Positions 23,235 to 28,824 of a stretch of 28,824 bases of DNA are shown here, one piece after another. The DNA lies in the NCBI GenBank assembly GCA_964564785.1, contig CAZMCT010000037.1, positions 1-28,824 on the forward strand, given 5' to 3'. Below the pieces are notes generated by a model, which was not told the DNA's origin, ran no database searches, and was given only the letters and a program-made list of their open reading frames with translations. The position numbers were made by a program, and so were the translations under genes. Positions within the stretch are counted from its first letter, which is position 1, and each line of letters opens with the position of its first letter. Origin of the DNA: CAZMCT01 sp964564785 (GTDB taxonomy: Bacteria; Planctomycetota; Phycisphaerae; UBA1845; Fen-1342).

Positions 23235-24656
23235 ATGACCATCACGAACCTGCTCACGATCGGTTTCGGAACCACCGTCCTGATGTGGACCGTCGGCTAC
23301 TTCTGCCGCCTGTTCGGCCAAGCCGTGTCCGCTCCGCTGCTGTTTGCACTGCTGCTGCTCGTTCAGCTCGCGGGCGGCGTCGCGGCCGGCCATTGGACGG
23401 GCCGCGCGGCCCTCGGCGCGGGCGCCGGCCTGTTGAGCGGTGTGCTCAACCTGCTGATCGTCGGCAGCCTGATCGGCGGGGACACGCCGAACGCGATCCG
23501 CAGCGGCGCACTGCTGTGGGTTCCCGGGACGCTCGTGCTGGGCACGCTGCTCGGCGCGGGCGGCGCGCTGCTCGGCCGCGCGCTCCGGTCGGGACCGCCC
23601 CCCGCCACCGCCCTGCTGCCGATTCCCGGCGGCTTGGCGAGCGTCGCCGCCGTCGCGACCTTCGTCCTGCTCGCGGCCGGGGGGCTGGTCACCGGATTCG
23701 ACGAGGGGCTCGCGGTCGTCGACTGGCCGAACACCGAGGGATACAACATGTTCCTGTATCCCCTCGCGCGCATGACGGGCGGCGTTTATCTCGAGCACTC
23801 GCACCGGCTCCTCGGCTCGCTGGTCGGCCTAACGACGCTCGTGCTCGCATTTCACGTGCAGTTTTCCGACGGCCGCGGCCGGGCGAAGCTGCTGGCCTGG
23901 ACGGCCCTCGTGCTCGTCGTCGTGCAGGGCCTGCTGGGCGGCCTTCGCGTCACCGGACGTCTCACGCTGAGCACCGATCCGCAGGACACCAACCCGAGCG
24001 TGCTCCTCGCGATCGTGCACGGCGTCCTCGGCCAGCTCGTGTTCACGGTCCTCGTCGCACTGGCCGTCTACCGCACGCGCGTCTGGCAGACGGCTGGTCC
24101 GCCCGCGCCCGCCCCGTCGGCGAGCACCGATCGCACGTTCGCGATCGCACTGGTCGTCCTCCTGATCATGCAGCTCGTGCTTGGCGCGCTCGTGCGGCAC
24201 TTCACCTGGGCGCTCCACATCAACCGCTACGGTCTGGCGGTCGACGCCGCCCGGCTCACGGCCATCGGCAAGTGGGCGCTGCACGTCCACATCACCATCG
24301 CTGTCGTCGTTGTGCTCGCGGCCACCACCGTCGGTGTCCGCACCTGGGGGCTGTATCATCACCGGCCGCTCCTCGCGCGCCTGGGCAGCCGACTCCTGCT
24401 GCTGATCGCGATCCAGCTCGCGCTCGGCATTGCCGCGCTGGTCGTGACGGGCGACGACGCGGTAAGCCGCCGGCCGTCGGCGCTCGACGTGGCGATCACG
24501 ACGGCGCACCAGGTCGCCGGGGCCGCCTTGCTCGCCTGGGCCGTCATGCTGGTGATGTGGAGTTATCGGTTGCTGGACCCGAACGCCGCGGAGCCCGCCG
24601 TCGCCGCAGCCCCCGCGCTGGCCGGGTCGGCGGCGCAGAATAGGCTCCCGGCATGA
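23235..24656 (+). CDS. ctaA: Heme A synthase (COX15/CtaA family) with N-terminal membrane extension
   Basis: An integral membrane monooxygenase-type enzyme that oxidises heme O to heme A. The CtaA core starts near residue 135 ('GGLVTGFDEGLAVVDWPNTEGYNMFLYPL'). Heme-ligand histidines are seen at H188/H190 ('EHSHRLLGSLVG'), H262 ('VHGVLGQ'), H350/H352 ('LHVHI') and H425 ('AHQVAGA'). Residues 1-130 add about four membrane segments absent from Bacillus CtaA. ATG 23235 is preferred to the GTG at 23214; neither has a strong Shine-Dalgarno. Its TGA overlaps the trpA ATG (ATGA). The substrate would come from CtaB, encoded at 20168-21187. The oxidase that uses heme A is outside the window. Confidence 0.92.
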   Translation: MTITNLLTIGFGTTVLMWTVGYFCRLFGQAVSAPLLFALLLLVQLAGGVAAGHWTGRAALGAGAGLLSGVLNLLIVGSLIGGDTPNAIRSGALLWVPGTLVLGTLLGAGGALLGRALRSGPPPATALLPIPGGLASVAAVATFVLLAAGGLVTGFDEGLAVVDWPNTEGYNMFLYPLARMTGGVYLEHSHRLLGSLVGLTTLVLAFHVQFSDGRGRAKLLAWTALVLVVVQGLLGGLRVTGRLTLSTDPQDTNPSVLLAIVHGVLGQLVFTVLVALAVYRTRVWQTAGPPAPAPSASTDRTFAIALVVLLIMQLVLGALVRHFTWALHINRYGLAVDAARLTAIGKWALHVHITIAVVVVLAATTVGVRTWGLYHHRPLLARLGSRLLLLIAIQLALGIAALVVTGDDAVSRRPSALDVAITTAHQVAGAALLAWAVMLVMWSYRLLDPNAAEPAVAAAPALAGSAAQNRLPA

Positions 24657-25597
24657 ACCCGCTCCGCGCGAGCTTCGCCAGTCTCACGCGCCGCGTACTC
24701 GAGGACGCGGCGGGGGAGAGTGCTACCGCGCCCCGCCTCTCCGGCGAGGGGCGGGTGGAGGGTCCGATGACTCACGTCGGCCGGCGAGCCGCCGGCCGCT
24801 ACGCTTCTGAGGACGGGCCGCGGGCGGCGGCTCCGCGCAAAGCGCTGCTACCGTACGTCACCGGCGGCTACCCCGACCCCGGCGCGACGGTGGAGATCCT
24901 CCGGCGGCTCGAGCCGCGGCATTGCACGGCCGTGGAGATCGGCATCCCGTTTTCCGACCCCGTCGCGGACGGCCCCGTTATTCAGACCTCGTTCTCGCGG
25001 GCGCTCGAGCGCGGATTTCGACTGGGCGCGCTGTTTGACGCGCTGGCGGCCGCGCGCGGCGACATCGCCGTGCCGCTGCTGACGATGGTGAGCTACTCGA
25101 TCGTGTATCGCCGGGGACCGCGGCGTTTCGTCGAGCAAGCCCGTGCGGCCGGGATCGACGGCCTGATCGTGCCCGACCTCGCGTTCGAGGAGGCGGCCGA
25201 GCTGGCCGAGGTCGGCCGGGCGTGCGACTGTCCGCTCGTGCTGATCATCGCGCCGACCAGCGAGCCGACGCGGCGGCGACAAATCGCGAAGCTGTCGGAG
25301 CCCTTCATTTATTATCAGTCGCTCGCGGGCGTCACGGGTGAGCGCGCCGCGCTGCCGCCCGACCTCGCGCAGCACGTCGCGGAGCTGCGGGCCGAGTCGG
25401 ACAAGCCGATTTGCGTCGGCTTCGGGATCTCGACGCCGGAGCAGGTGGCCGCAGTCTGCGCGGTCGCCGACGGCGCCATCGTGGGCAGCGCGATCGTGCG
25501 GCGGATGAACGCGGCCGTCGAGCGCGGGGCCGGCGCCGCGGAGCTGGCGGACGAGGTCGTCGCGTTCATCGAAATGCTGGGGGGCGGGCTGAAGTAG
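24653..25597 (+). CDS. trpA: Tryptophan synthase alpha chain with a ~46-residue N-terminal insertion
   Basis: TrpA cleaves indole-3-glycerol phosphate to indole and G3P and passes indole to TrpB. The catalytic motif 'VEIGIPFSDPVADGPVIQ' carries E95 and D106, matching E49 and D60 of E. coli. 'YQSLAGVTGERAALP' and 'VGFGISTPEQV...GAIVGSAIVRRM' (phosphate site) are intact. The protein has 314 residues, against about 268 in E. coli. The excess lies between 'MNPLRASFASLTRR' (1-14), which matches the normal N-terminal helix, and 'PRKALLPYVTGG' (61-72), the first strand. Residues 15-60 are encoded by repeat-like palindromic DNA. ATG 24653 overlaps the ctaA stop (ATGA), supporting it as the start. ATG 24767 is an alternative that would drop the helix. 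No other trp gene is in the window. Confidence 0.93.
   Translation: MNPLRASFASLTRRVLEDAAGESATAPRLSGEGRVEGPMTHVGRRAAGRYASEDGPRAAAPRKALLPYVTGGYPDPGATVEILRRLEPRHCTAVEIGIPFSDPVADGPVIQTSFSRALERGFRLGALFDALAAARGDIAVPLLTMVSYSIVYRRGPRRFVEQARAAGIDGLIVPDLAFEEAAELAEVGRACDCPLVLIIAPTSEPTRRRQIAKLSEPFIYYQSLAGVTGERAALPPDLAQHVAELRAESDKPICVGFGISTPEQVAAVCAVADGAIVGSAIVRRMNAAVERGAGAAELADEVVAFIEMLGGGLK
24695..24832 (+). repeat. Repeat-like palindromic insert inside trpA
   Basis: 138 bases (46 codons, frame kept). It contains two inverted repeats. One is CCCGCCTCT-CCGGCG-AGGGGCGGG (24732-24755; one G-T pair), of the type that gives 'SGEGRVEG' when translated. The other is CGGCCGGCG-AGC-CGCCGGCCG (24778-24798). Both look like intergenic repeat elements rather than protein-coding sequence. 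The exact ends are inferred from alignment to TrpA by eye. Confidence 0.65.
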
Positions 25598-25599
25598 CA

Positions 25600-25616
25600 G
25601 CCGGCGGCTCGCCGGC
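25600..25616. repeat. Short palindrome after trpA
   Basis: GCCGGCG-GCT-CGCCGGC, 7-bp arms and a 3-base loop, lies 3 bases after the trpA stop. It is the reverse complement of the core of the palindrome at 24779 inside trpA. There is no T-run. The rest of the gap to the CDF gene (25617-25711) holds nothing I recognise. Confidence 0.6.
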
Positions 25617-25711
25617 CGAAATCCCGCCGACACGGCCGTGATGCAATGCGCTTCTCGGAAATGACGGCCCGCGTTCCGCCCTTCAATCCCTCTGTGCTGC
25701 TGTCGCGAAAC

Positions 25712-26635
25712 TCAGATCCCGGCCGCGTTGTCGCGCCGATGCGGCTCGAGATGCACCAACACGTCCTGGACGTCGGGCATCGCGCGGCAGACGGCGTCCT
25801 TCACGTCATGGGCCACCGCGTGGGCTTCGCGGACCGGCATCGCCGGATCCACCTCGACGTGCATGTCGATCAGGTAGCGCAGCCCCGTCTTGCGCGTGCG
25901 GATCTTCTCTACCGCCGCGACGCCCGGCACGCTCTCGGCCACGCTCCGTGACCGGTCGGCCACCTGGGGGCGATGCGTGTCCATCAGGTCACCGAGCGGC
26001 TGGCGGGCCAGGAGCCAGGCGTTGAGCACGATGATCGCGGCCGCGACCAGGGCGGCCAGCTCGTCGGCGTGGGCGTAGCGCGGGCCGCCAACCAGGGCGA
26101 CAGAGATTCCGAGCGCGGCCGCCAGCGACGTGATCGCGTCGCTGCGATGGTGCCAGGCGTCGATGTTCACCGTCGCGCTGCCGGTCTGGCGGGCCACACG
26201 CCCCGCGTAGCGGTACATGCCCTCCTTGATCGCAACCACTGCCAGCAGCACGACGAGGGTGTACGCTTCCGGCACCTCGGCCGGCGTGAAGAGCTCGTGG
26301 ACCGCGCCGGCCGTGATGCCCACGCCGGCCACGAACAGCATCATCGCGACGATGATTCCGGCCAGGGGCTCGGCCCGACCGTGGCCGTACGGGTGCTTGT
26401 CGTCCGCGGGCACGGCGGCGATCCTCAGTCCGCGCCAGACGACGAACGAGCCGAAGACGTCCAGTGACGACTCCACGGCGTCGGCGACCAGGGCGTAGGA
26501 GTGCCCGAGGAGGCCGGCGGTGAGTTTGCCGGCCACCAGCAGGACATTGACGATGAGACCGACGAGCGAGGCCCGCGCGCCGCGCAGCAGCACGGGGAAG
26601 TGGGCCGTTGCCGGCGAATCGGGGTCCGGGGCCAT
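25712..26635 (-). CDS. Cation diffusion facilitator (CDF) family metal/proton antiporter
   Basis: A 307-residue inner-membrane exporter of divalent metals. Six membrane helices are predictable by eye, followed by a ferredoxin-like cytosolic domain (about 215-300, 'VAAVEKIRTRKTGLRYLIDMHVEVD...VAHDVKDAV'). Metal-site motifs are E55xxxD59 in helix 2 ('ADAVESSLDVFGS') and H162xxxD166 in helix 5 ('DAWHHRSDAITS'). 'DDKHPYGHGRAEPLAG' (78-92) is a CDF signature. Glu at the first site instead of His or Asp makes the metal hard to call (Zn, Fe, Mn and Co are all possible). GGAG lies 9 bases before ATG 26635. It is divergent from metK and convergent with trpA. Confidence 0.9.
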   Translation of the reverse strand: MAPDPDSPATAHFPVLLRGARASLVGLIVNVLLVAGKLTAGLLGHSYALVADAVESSLDVFGSFVVWRGLRIAAVPADDKHPYGHGRAEPLAGIIVAMMLFVAGVGITAGAVHELFTPAEVPEAYTLVVLLAVVAIKEGMYRYAGRVARQTGSATVNIDAWHHRSDAITSLAAALGISVALVGGPRYAHADELAALVAAAIIVLNAWLLARQPLGDLMDTHRPQVADRSRSVAESVPGVAAVEKIRTRKTGLRYLIDMHVEVDPAMPVREAHAVAHDVKDAVCRAMPDVQDVLVHLEPHRRDNAAGI

Positions 26636-26664
26636 CGCATCACGCTCCGCCCGGCCGCGCGGGC

Positions 26665-26693
26665 TTGTTCCGGCGCGGGGGCGTCCGTAGTAT
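26665..26693 (+). promoter_or_regulatory. Probable promoter of metK
   Basis: TTGTTC (26665-26670) and TAGTAT (26688-26693) are 17 bases apart. The overlapping TATAGT at 26691-26696 is an alternative -10 box. Transcription would start near 26700, leaving a leader of about 65 bases before metK. Confidence 0.5.
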
Positions 26694-26700
26694 AGTGGGT

Positions 26701-26766
26701 TCGGGTCCTGTAGACCGACCGGCCGTCATTGCACCGGCCGGAAGCCGACCTCAGAAGGAGGCCACT
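26701..26766 (+). promoter_or_regulatory. metK 5' leader with possible hairpins and a strong Shine-Dalgarno
   Basis: Three small inverted repeats can be drawn: GGTC-CTGTA-GACC (26704-26716), CCGGCC with GGCCGG (26719-26741) and CCTC-AGAAG-GAGG (26749-26761). The last one covers part of AAGGAGG (26755-26761), the Shine-Dalgarno that sets the TTG start at 26767. I do not recognise a known SAM-binding riboswitch class. The stems are short and may be incidental in such GC-rich DNA. Confidence 0.35.
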
Positions 26767-27921
26767 TTGGCTGCCACGCGCAAGCACCTGTTCACGTCCG
26801 AGTCCGTCAGCATGGGGCACCCGGACAAGGTCGCCGACCAGATTTCGGATGCGATCCTCGACGCGATGCTCGCGCAGGACGCGTACTCGCGCGTGGCGTG
26901 CGAGACGCTGGTCTCGACCGGCATGGTCGTCGTCGCCGGCGAGGTGACGACCCAGGCGTACGTCGAGATTCCTGACGTGGTCCGCGAGACCATTCACGAG
27001 ATCGGATATACGTCCGGCGACATGGCGTTCGACTATGAATCGTGTGCGGTCCTGACCTCCATCAAACGTCAGTCCCCCGACATCGCCCTGGGCGTCGATC
27101 GCGACGGTGCGGGCGACCAGGGCATGATGTTCGGATTCGCCTGCCGCGAGACGCCCGAGCTCATGCCGCTGCCGATCCGCCTCGCCCACCGGCTCGTCGA
27201 GCATCACGTCGGCGTGCGGCGCGAAGGGGTCATCCCCGGCCTGCGGCCTGACGCCAAGAGTCAGGTCACCGTCGAGTACGAGGGCAATCGCCCGGTCCGC
27301 ATCGACAACGTCGTCCTCTCCACCCAGCACTCCCCCGCCTGGAACGACCGGCAGAAGGAGCTGGCGGCCCAGGTCACCGAGCACATCATCCGCCCCGTCC
27401 TGGGTGACTGGTGGAACCCCAAGATCACCGTCCACGTCAATCCGACCGGGCGATTCGAGATCGGCGGGCCCCACGGTGACTGCGGTCTGACCGGCCGCAA
27501 GATCATCGTCGACACCTATGGCGGCCGCGGGCGGCACGGCGGCGGGGCGTTCAGCGGCAAGGATCCGACGAAGGTCGACCGCTCGGCCGCCTACATGGCC
27601 CGCCACATCGCCAAGTGCATCGTCGCGGCTGAGCTGGCCGACATCTGCGAGGTGCAACTGTCGTACGCGATCGGCCTGGCCGAGCCCACGAGCGTCTTCG
27701 TGAGCACCGAAGGGACCGGGCGCATCGACGACGACAAGCTCGCCGCGCTGGTCCGTGCGCACTTCAAGCTGACGCCCCGGGGGATTATCGAGTATCTGAA
27801 CCTGCGGCGGCCGATCTACCGCGAGACGGCTCGGCACGGCCACTTCGGCCGCGAGCTGCCGAACTTCACCTGGGAGCGCACCGAGCCGGCCGCAGCCCTG
27901 AAGAAGGCCGCGGGGCTCTAA
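26767..27921 (+). CDS. metK: S-adenosylmethionine synthetase
   Basis: MetK makes SAM from methionine and ATP in the cytosol. 'FTSESVSMGHPDKVADQISDA' holds the ATP-site 'GHPDK' (17-21). 'GAGDQGMMFGFA', 'LRPDAKSQVT', 'NPTGRFEIGGPHGDCGLTGRKIIVDTYGG' and 'GGGAFSGKD' (258-266) are all diagnostic, and the length of 384 residues is normal. The start is TTG 26767. It sits 5 bases after AAGGAGG, and the protein then begins 'AATRKHLFTSES' as expected. Upstream in-frame ATG/GTG codons would add residues unrelated to MetK and are rejected. A promoter-like sequence and a short structured leader precede it. gmk follows after 43 bases. Confidence 0.97.
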   Translation: MAATRKHLFTSESVSMGHPDKVADQISDAILDAMLAQDAYSRVACETLVSTGMVVVAGEVTTQAYVEIPDVVRETIHEIGYTSGDMAFDYESCAVLTSIKRQSPDIALGVDRDGAGDQGMMFGFACRETPELMPLPIRLAHRLVEHHVGVRREGVIPGLRPDAKSQVTVEYEGNRPVRIDNVVLSTQHSPAWNDRQKELAAQVTEHIIRPVLGDWWNPKITVHVNPTGRFEIGGPHGDCGLTGRKIIVDTYGGRGRHGGGAFSGKDPTKVDRSAAYMARHIAKCIVAAELADICEVQLSYAIGLAEPTSVFVSTEGTGRIDDDKLAALVRAHFKLTPRGIIEYLNLRRPIYRETARHGHFGRELPNFTWERTEPAAALKKAAGL

Positions 27922-27927
27922 CGGCAT

Positions 27928-27948
27928 GCGGCCGGCCAGACCGGCCGC
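27928..27948. repeat. Palindrome between metK and gmk
   Basis: GCGGCCGG-CCAGA-CCGGCCGC, perfect 8-bp arms, in the 43-base gap. There is no T-run, so read-through into gmk is likely; it may modulate or partly end metK transcription. Confidence 0.5.
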
Positions 27949-27964
27949 GCAGCAGCCCTCGGAT

Positions 27965-28549
27965 ATGTCGCAACCGTTGGCGCGCGGGGCACTGGTGGTG
28001 ATTTCGGGCCCGTCGGGGGCGGGCAAGACGTCCATCTGCGACGAGTTGCTGAAGCGCATCCCGCGGAGCTGCTGGTCGGTTTCGGTGACGACGCGGGCGC
28101 GGCGCGGCAACGAGATCGACGGGCGGCATTACCGGTTCATCTCGGAGGAGGAGTTTCGGCGGCTGGTCGAGCGGGGCGAACTGCTCGAATATGCCCAGTA
28201 CCTGGGGCACTGGTATGGGACGCCGCGGGCGTTTGTCGCCGAGAGCTTGGCCGCCGGGCGGACGGTTATCATGGAGATCGACGTCCAGGGGGCCGCGCAG
28301 GTGGCGCGGCAGGTCCCCGAGTCGATCCGGGTGTTCATCCTGCCGCCGACGATGGAGACGCTCCGCGCCCGGCTCGAGGGGCGGCAGACCGAGACCGAAG
28401 CCCTTCAGGCTCGCCGGATCGCCGAGGCCGACGGAGAAATCGCTTTCGCCCGCTCGAGCGGGGTCTACCAGTACTTCATCACCAACGATATACTTGAGGA
28501 TTCGGTTCAGAGGGTCCTGAGCATCATCGAGAACGAGACGCGCGGATGA
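27965..28549 (+). CDS. gmk: Guanylate kinase
   Basis: Gmk phosphorylates GMP to GDP with ATP in the cytosol. The P-loop 'GPSGAGKT' is at residues 15-22. 'SVSVTTRARRGNEIDGRHYRFI' and 'ELLEYAQYLGHWYGTP' form the GMP-binding part, and 'VIMEIDVQGAAQV' and 'IFILPPTMETLRARLEGRQTE' (here 'VFILPP') complete the family pattern. The length of 194 residues is typical. I chose ATG 27965; the ATG at 27926 would place the palindrome at 27928 in the coding region and adds 13 unlikely residues. No strong Shine-Dalgarno is seen. It overlaps rpoZ by 4 bases (ATGA), the common gmk-rpoZ pair. Confidence 0.95.
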   Translation: MSQPLARGALVVISGPSGAGKTSICDELLKRIPRSCWSVSVTTRARRGNEIDGRHYRFISEEEFRRLVERGELLEYAQYLGHWYGTPRAFVAESLAAGRTVIMEIDVQGAAQVARQVPESIRVFILPPTMETLRARLEGRQTETEALQARRIAEADGEIAFARSSGVYQYFITNDILEDSVQRVLSIIENETRG

Positions 28550-28782
28550 TCGAACTCCTGCGGAACGACGATGTCATTCAGAAGGTGGGCGGCCGGTTCA
28601 AGCTCACGAGCCTCATCCAGAAACGGTGGCTGGAGTTGATGCGCGGCTCGCGGCCGCTGGTCGACAACACCGCCGGCAAGACCGAGATGGAAATCATCAT
28701 GGAGGAGATCATGCAGGACAAGATCTCCATCGACTATGAGGCCTCCGGCCTGACGCCGCCGCAGAACCTGCAACCCAAGTAA
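28546..28782 (+). CDS. rpoZ: RNA polymerase omega subunit
   Basis: A 78-residue protein. Omega binds the beta-prime subunit and helps RNA polymerase assembly. 'IQKVGGRFKLTSLIQKRWLELMRGSRPLV' matches the conserved core helices, and 'TEMEIIMEEIMQDKISI' matches the region that follows. Position directly after gmk with an ATGA overlap is the usual context and strengthens the call. The remaining 42 bases of the window (28783-28824) hold nothing recognisable. Confidence 0.9.
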   Translation: MIELLRNDDVIQKVGGRFKLTSLIQKRWLELMRGSRPLVDNTAGKTEMEIIMEEIMQDKISIDYEASGLTPPQNLQPK

Positions 28783-28824
28783 CCTGCGGCCCGCGTGGCA
28801 CGGTCCGCAGCGGCAGTGCCGCGC

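Noticed and set aside
26701..26766. A known SAM riboswitch upstream of metK
   Set aside because: The leader is only about 65 bases and I could not match it to a consensus of any known class; kept only as a low-confidence structured leader.
26608..26766. metK starting upstream of TTG 26767
   Set aside because: Upstream residues are unrelated to MetK, the frame crosses the promoter-like boxes, and AAGGAGG fixes the start at 26767.
1..28824. tRNA, rRNA, prophage, integrase or toxin-antitoxin genes
   Set aside because: I looked for tRNA TPsiC-like 'GGTTCGAATC' patterns and typical mobile-gene motifs; the few matches fall inside conserved coding regions such as dxr.

Overview
This is a very GC-rich bacterial window, most probably from a planctomycete (Phycisphaerae or a relative). 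The main clue is the secreted protein at 4331-5476. It carries tandem 'DCNANGIPDECD' calcium-loop repeats and a C-terminal dockerin-like module with 'FGDIN.FV', a combination typical of that phylum. A CtaA with 'WPNTEGYNMFLYPL' and several GTG/TTG starts fit the same picture. The window is chromosomal and mostly housekeeping. I see no phage, plasmid, CRISPR, tRNA or rRNA genes.

Layout. 1-2925 (+): 5'-truncated yggS, a stand-alone Clp N-domain protein and tilS. 2922-5476 (+): a GT-C (PMT/ArnT-like) membrane protein overlapping tilS, then a secreted thioredoxin-fold/dockerin-like protein. 5771-9180 (-): dxr overlapping an enlarged rseP site-2 protease with extra PDZ domains. 9181-10236: about 1 kb without an intact gene, holding a MITE-like inverted-repeat element and a possible gene remnant. 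10237-12477 (+): three tandem PilZ/YcgR-like proteins closed by a strong intrinsic terminator. 12716-21187 (-): a six-gene run transcribed from ctaB (heme O synthase) through a DUF3179 protein, a large GT-C-like protein, an LPG-synthase/AglD-type flippase-like protein and a second GT-C-like protein to a MEMO-family protein. Short gaps or 4-base overlaps join most of these genes. 21545-25597 (+): another GT-C-like protein, ctaA (heme A synthase) and trpA. 25712-26635 (-): a CDF metal exporter. 26767-28782 (+): metK, gmk and rpoZ.

How the genes fit together. ctaB and ctaA together convert heme B to heme A for a terminal oxidase not present here. Four GT-C-like membrane proteins and one flippase-like protein suggest lipid-linked sugar transfer at the membrane, but no cytosolic glycosyltransferase or polymerase shows the product. 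The PilZ trio suggests a c-di-GMP-linked function; only the third protein keeps both consensus binding motifs.

The most unusual observation is trpA. Its N-terminal helix and its first core strand are separated by about 46 extra in-frame codons made of palindromic, intergenic-repeat-like DNA. Similar short palindromes (7-9 bp arms, mostly 3-base loops) lie in several intergenic gaps and in the ctaB leader. tilS and dxr each have a TATACT box only 7-8 bases before the start codon, which predicts leaderless transcripts.
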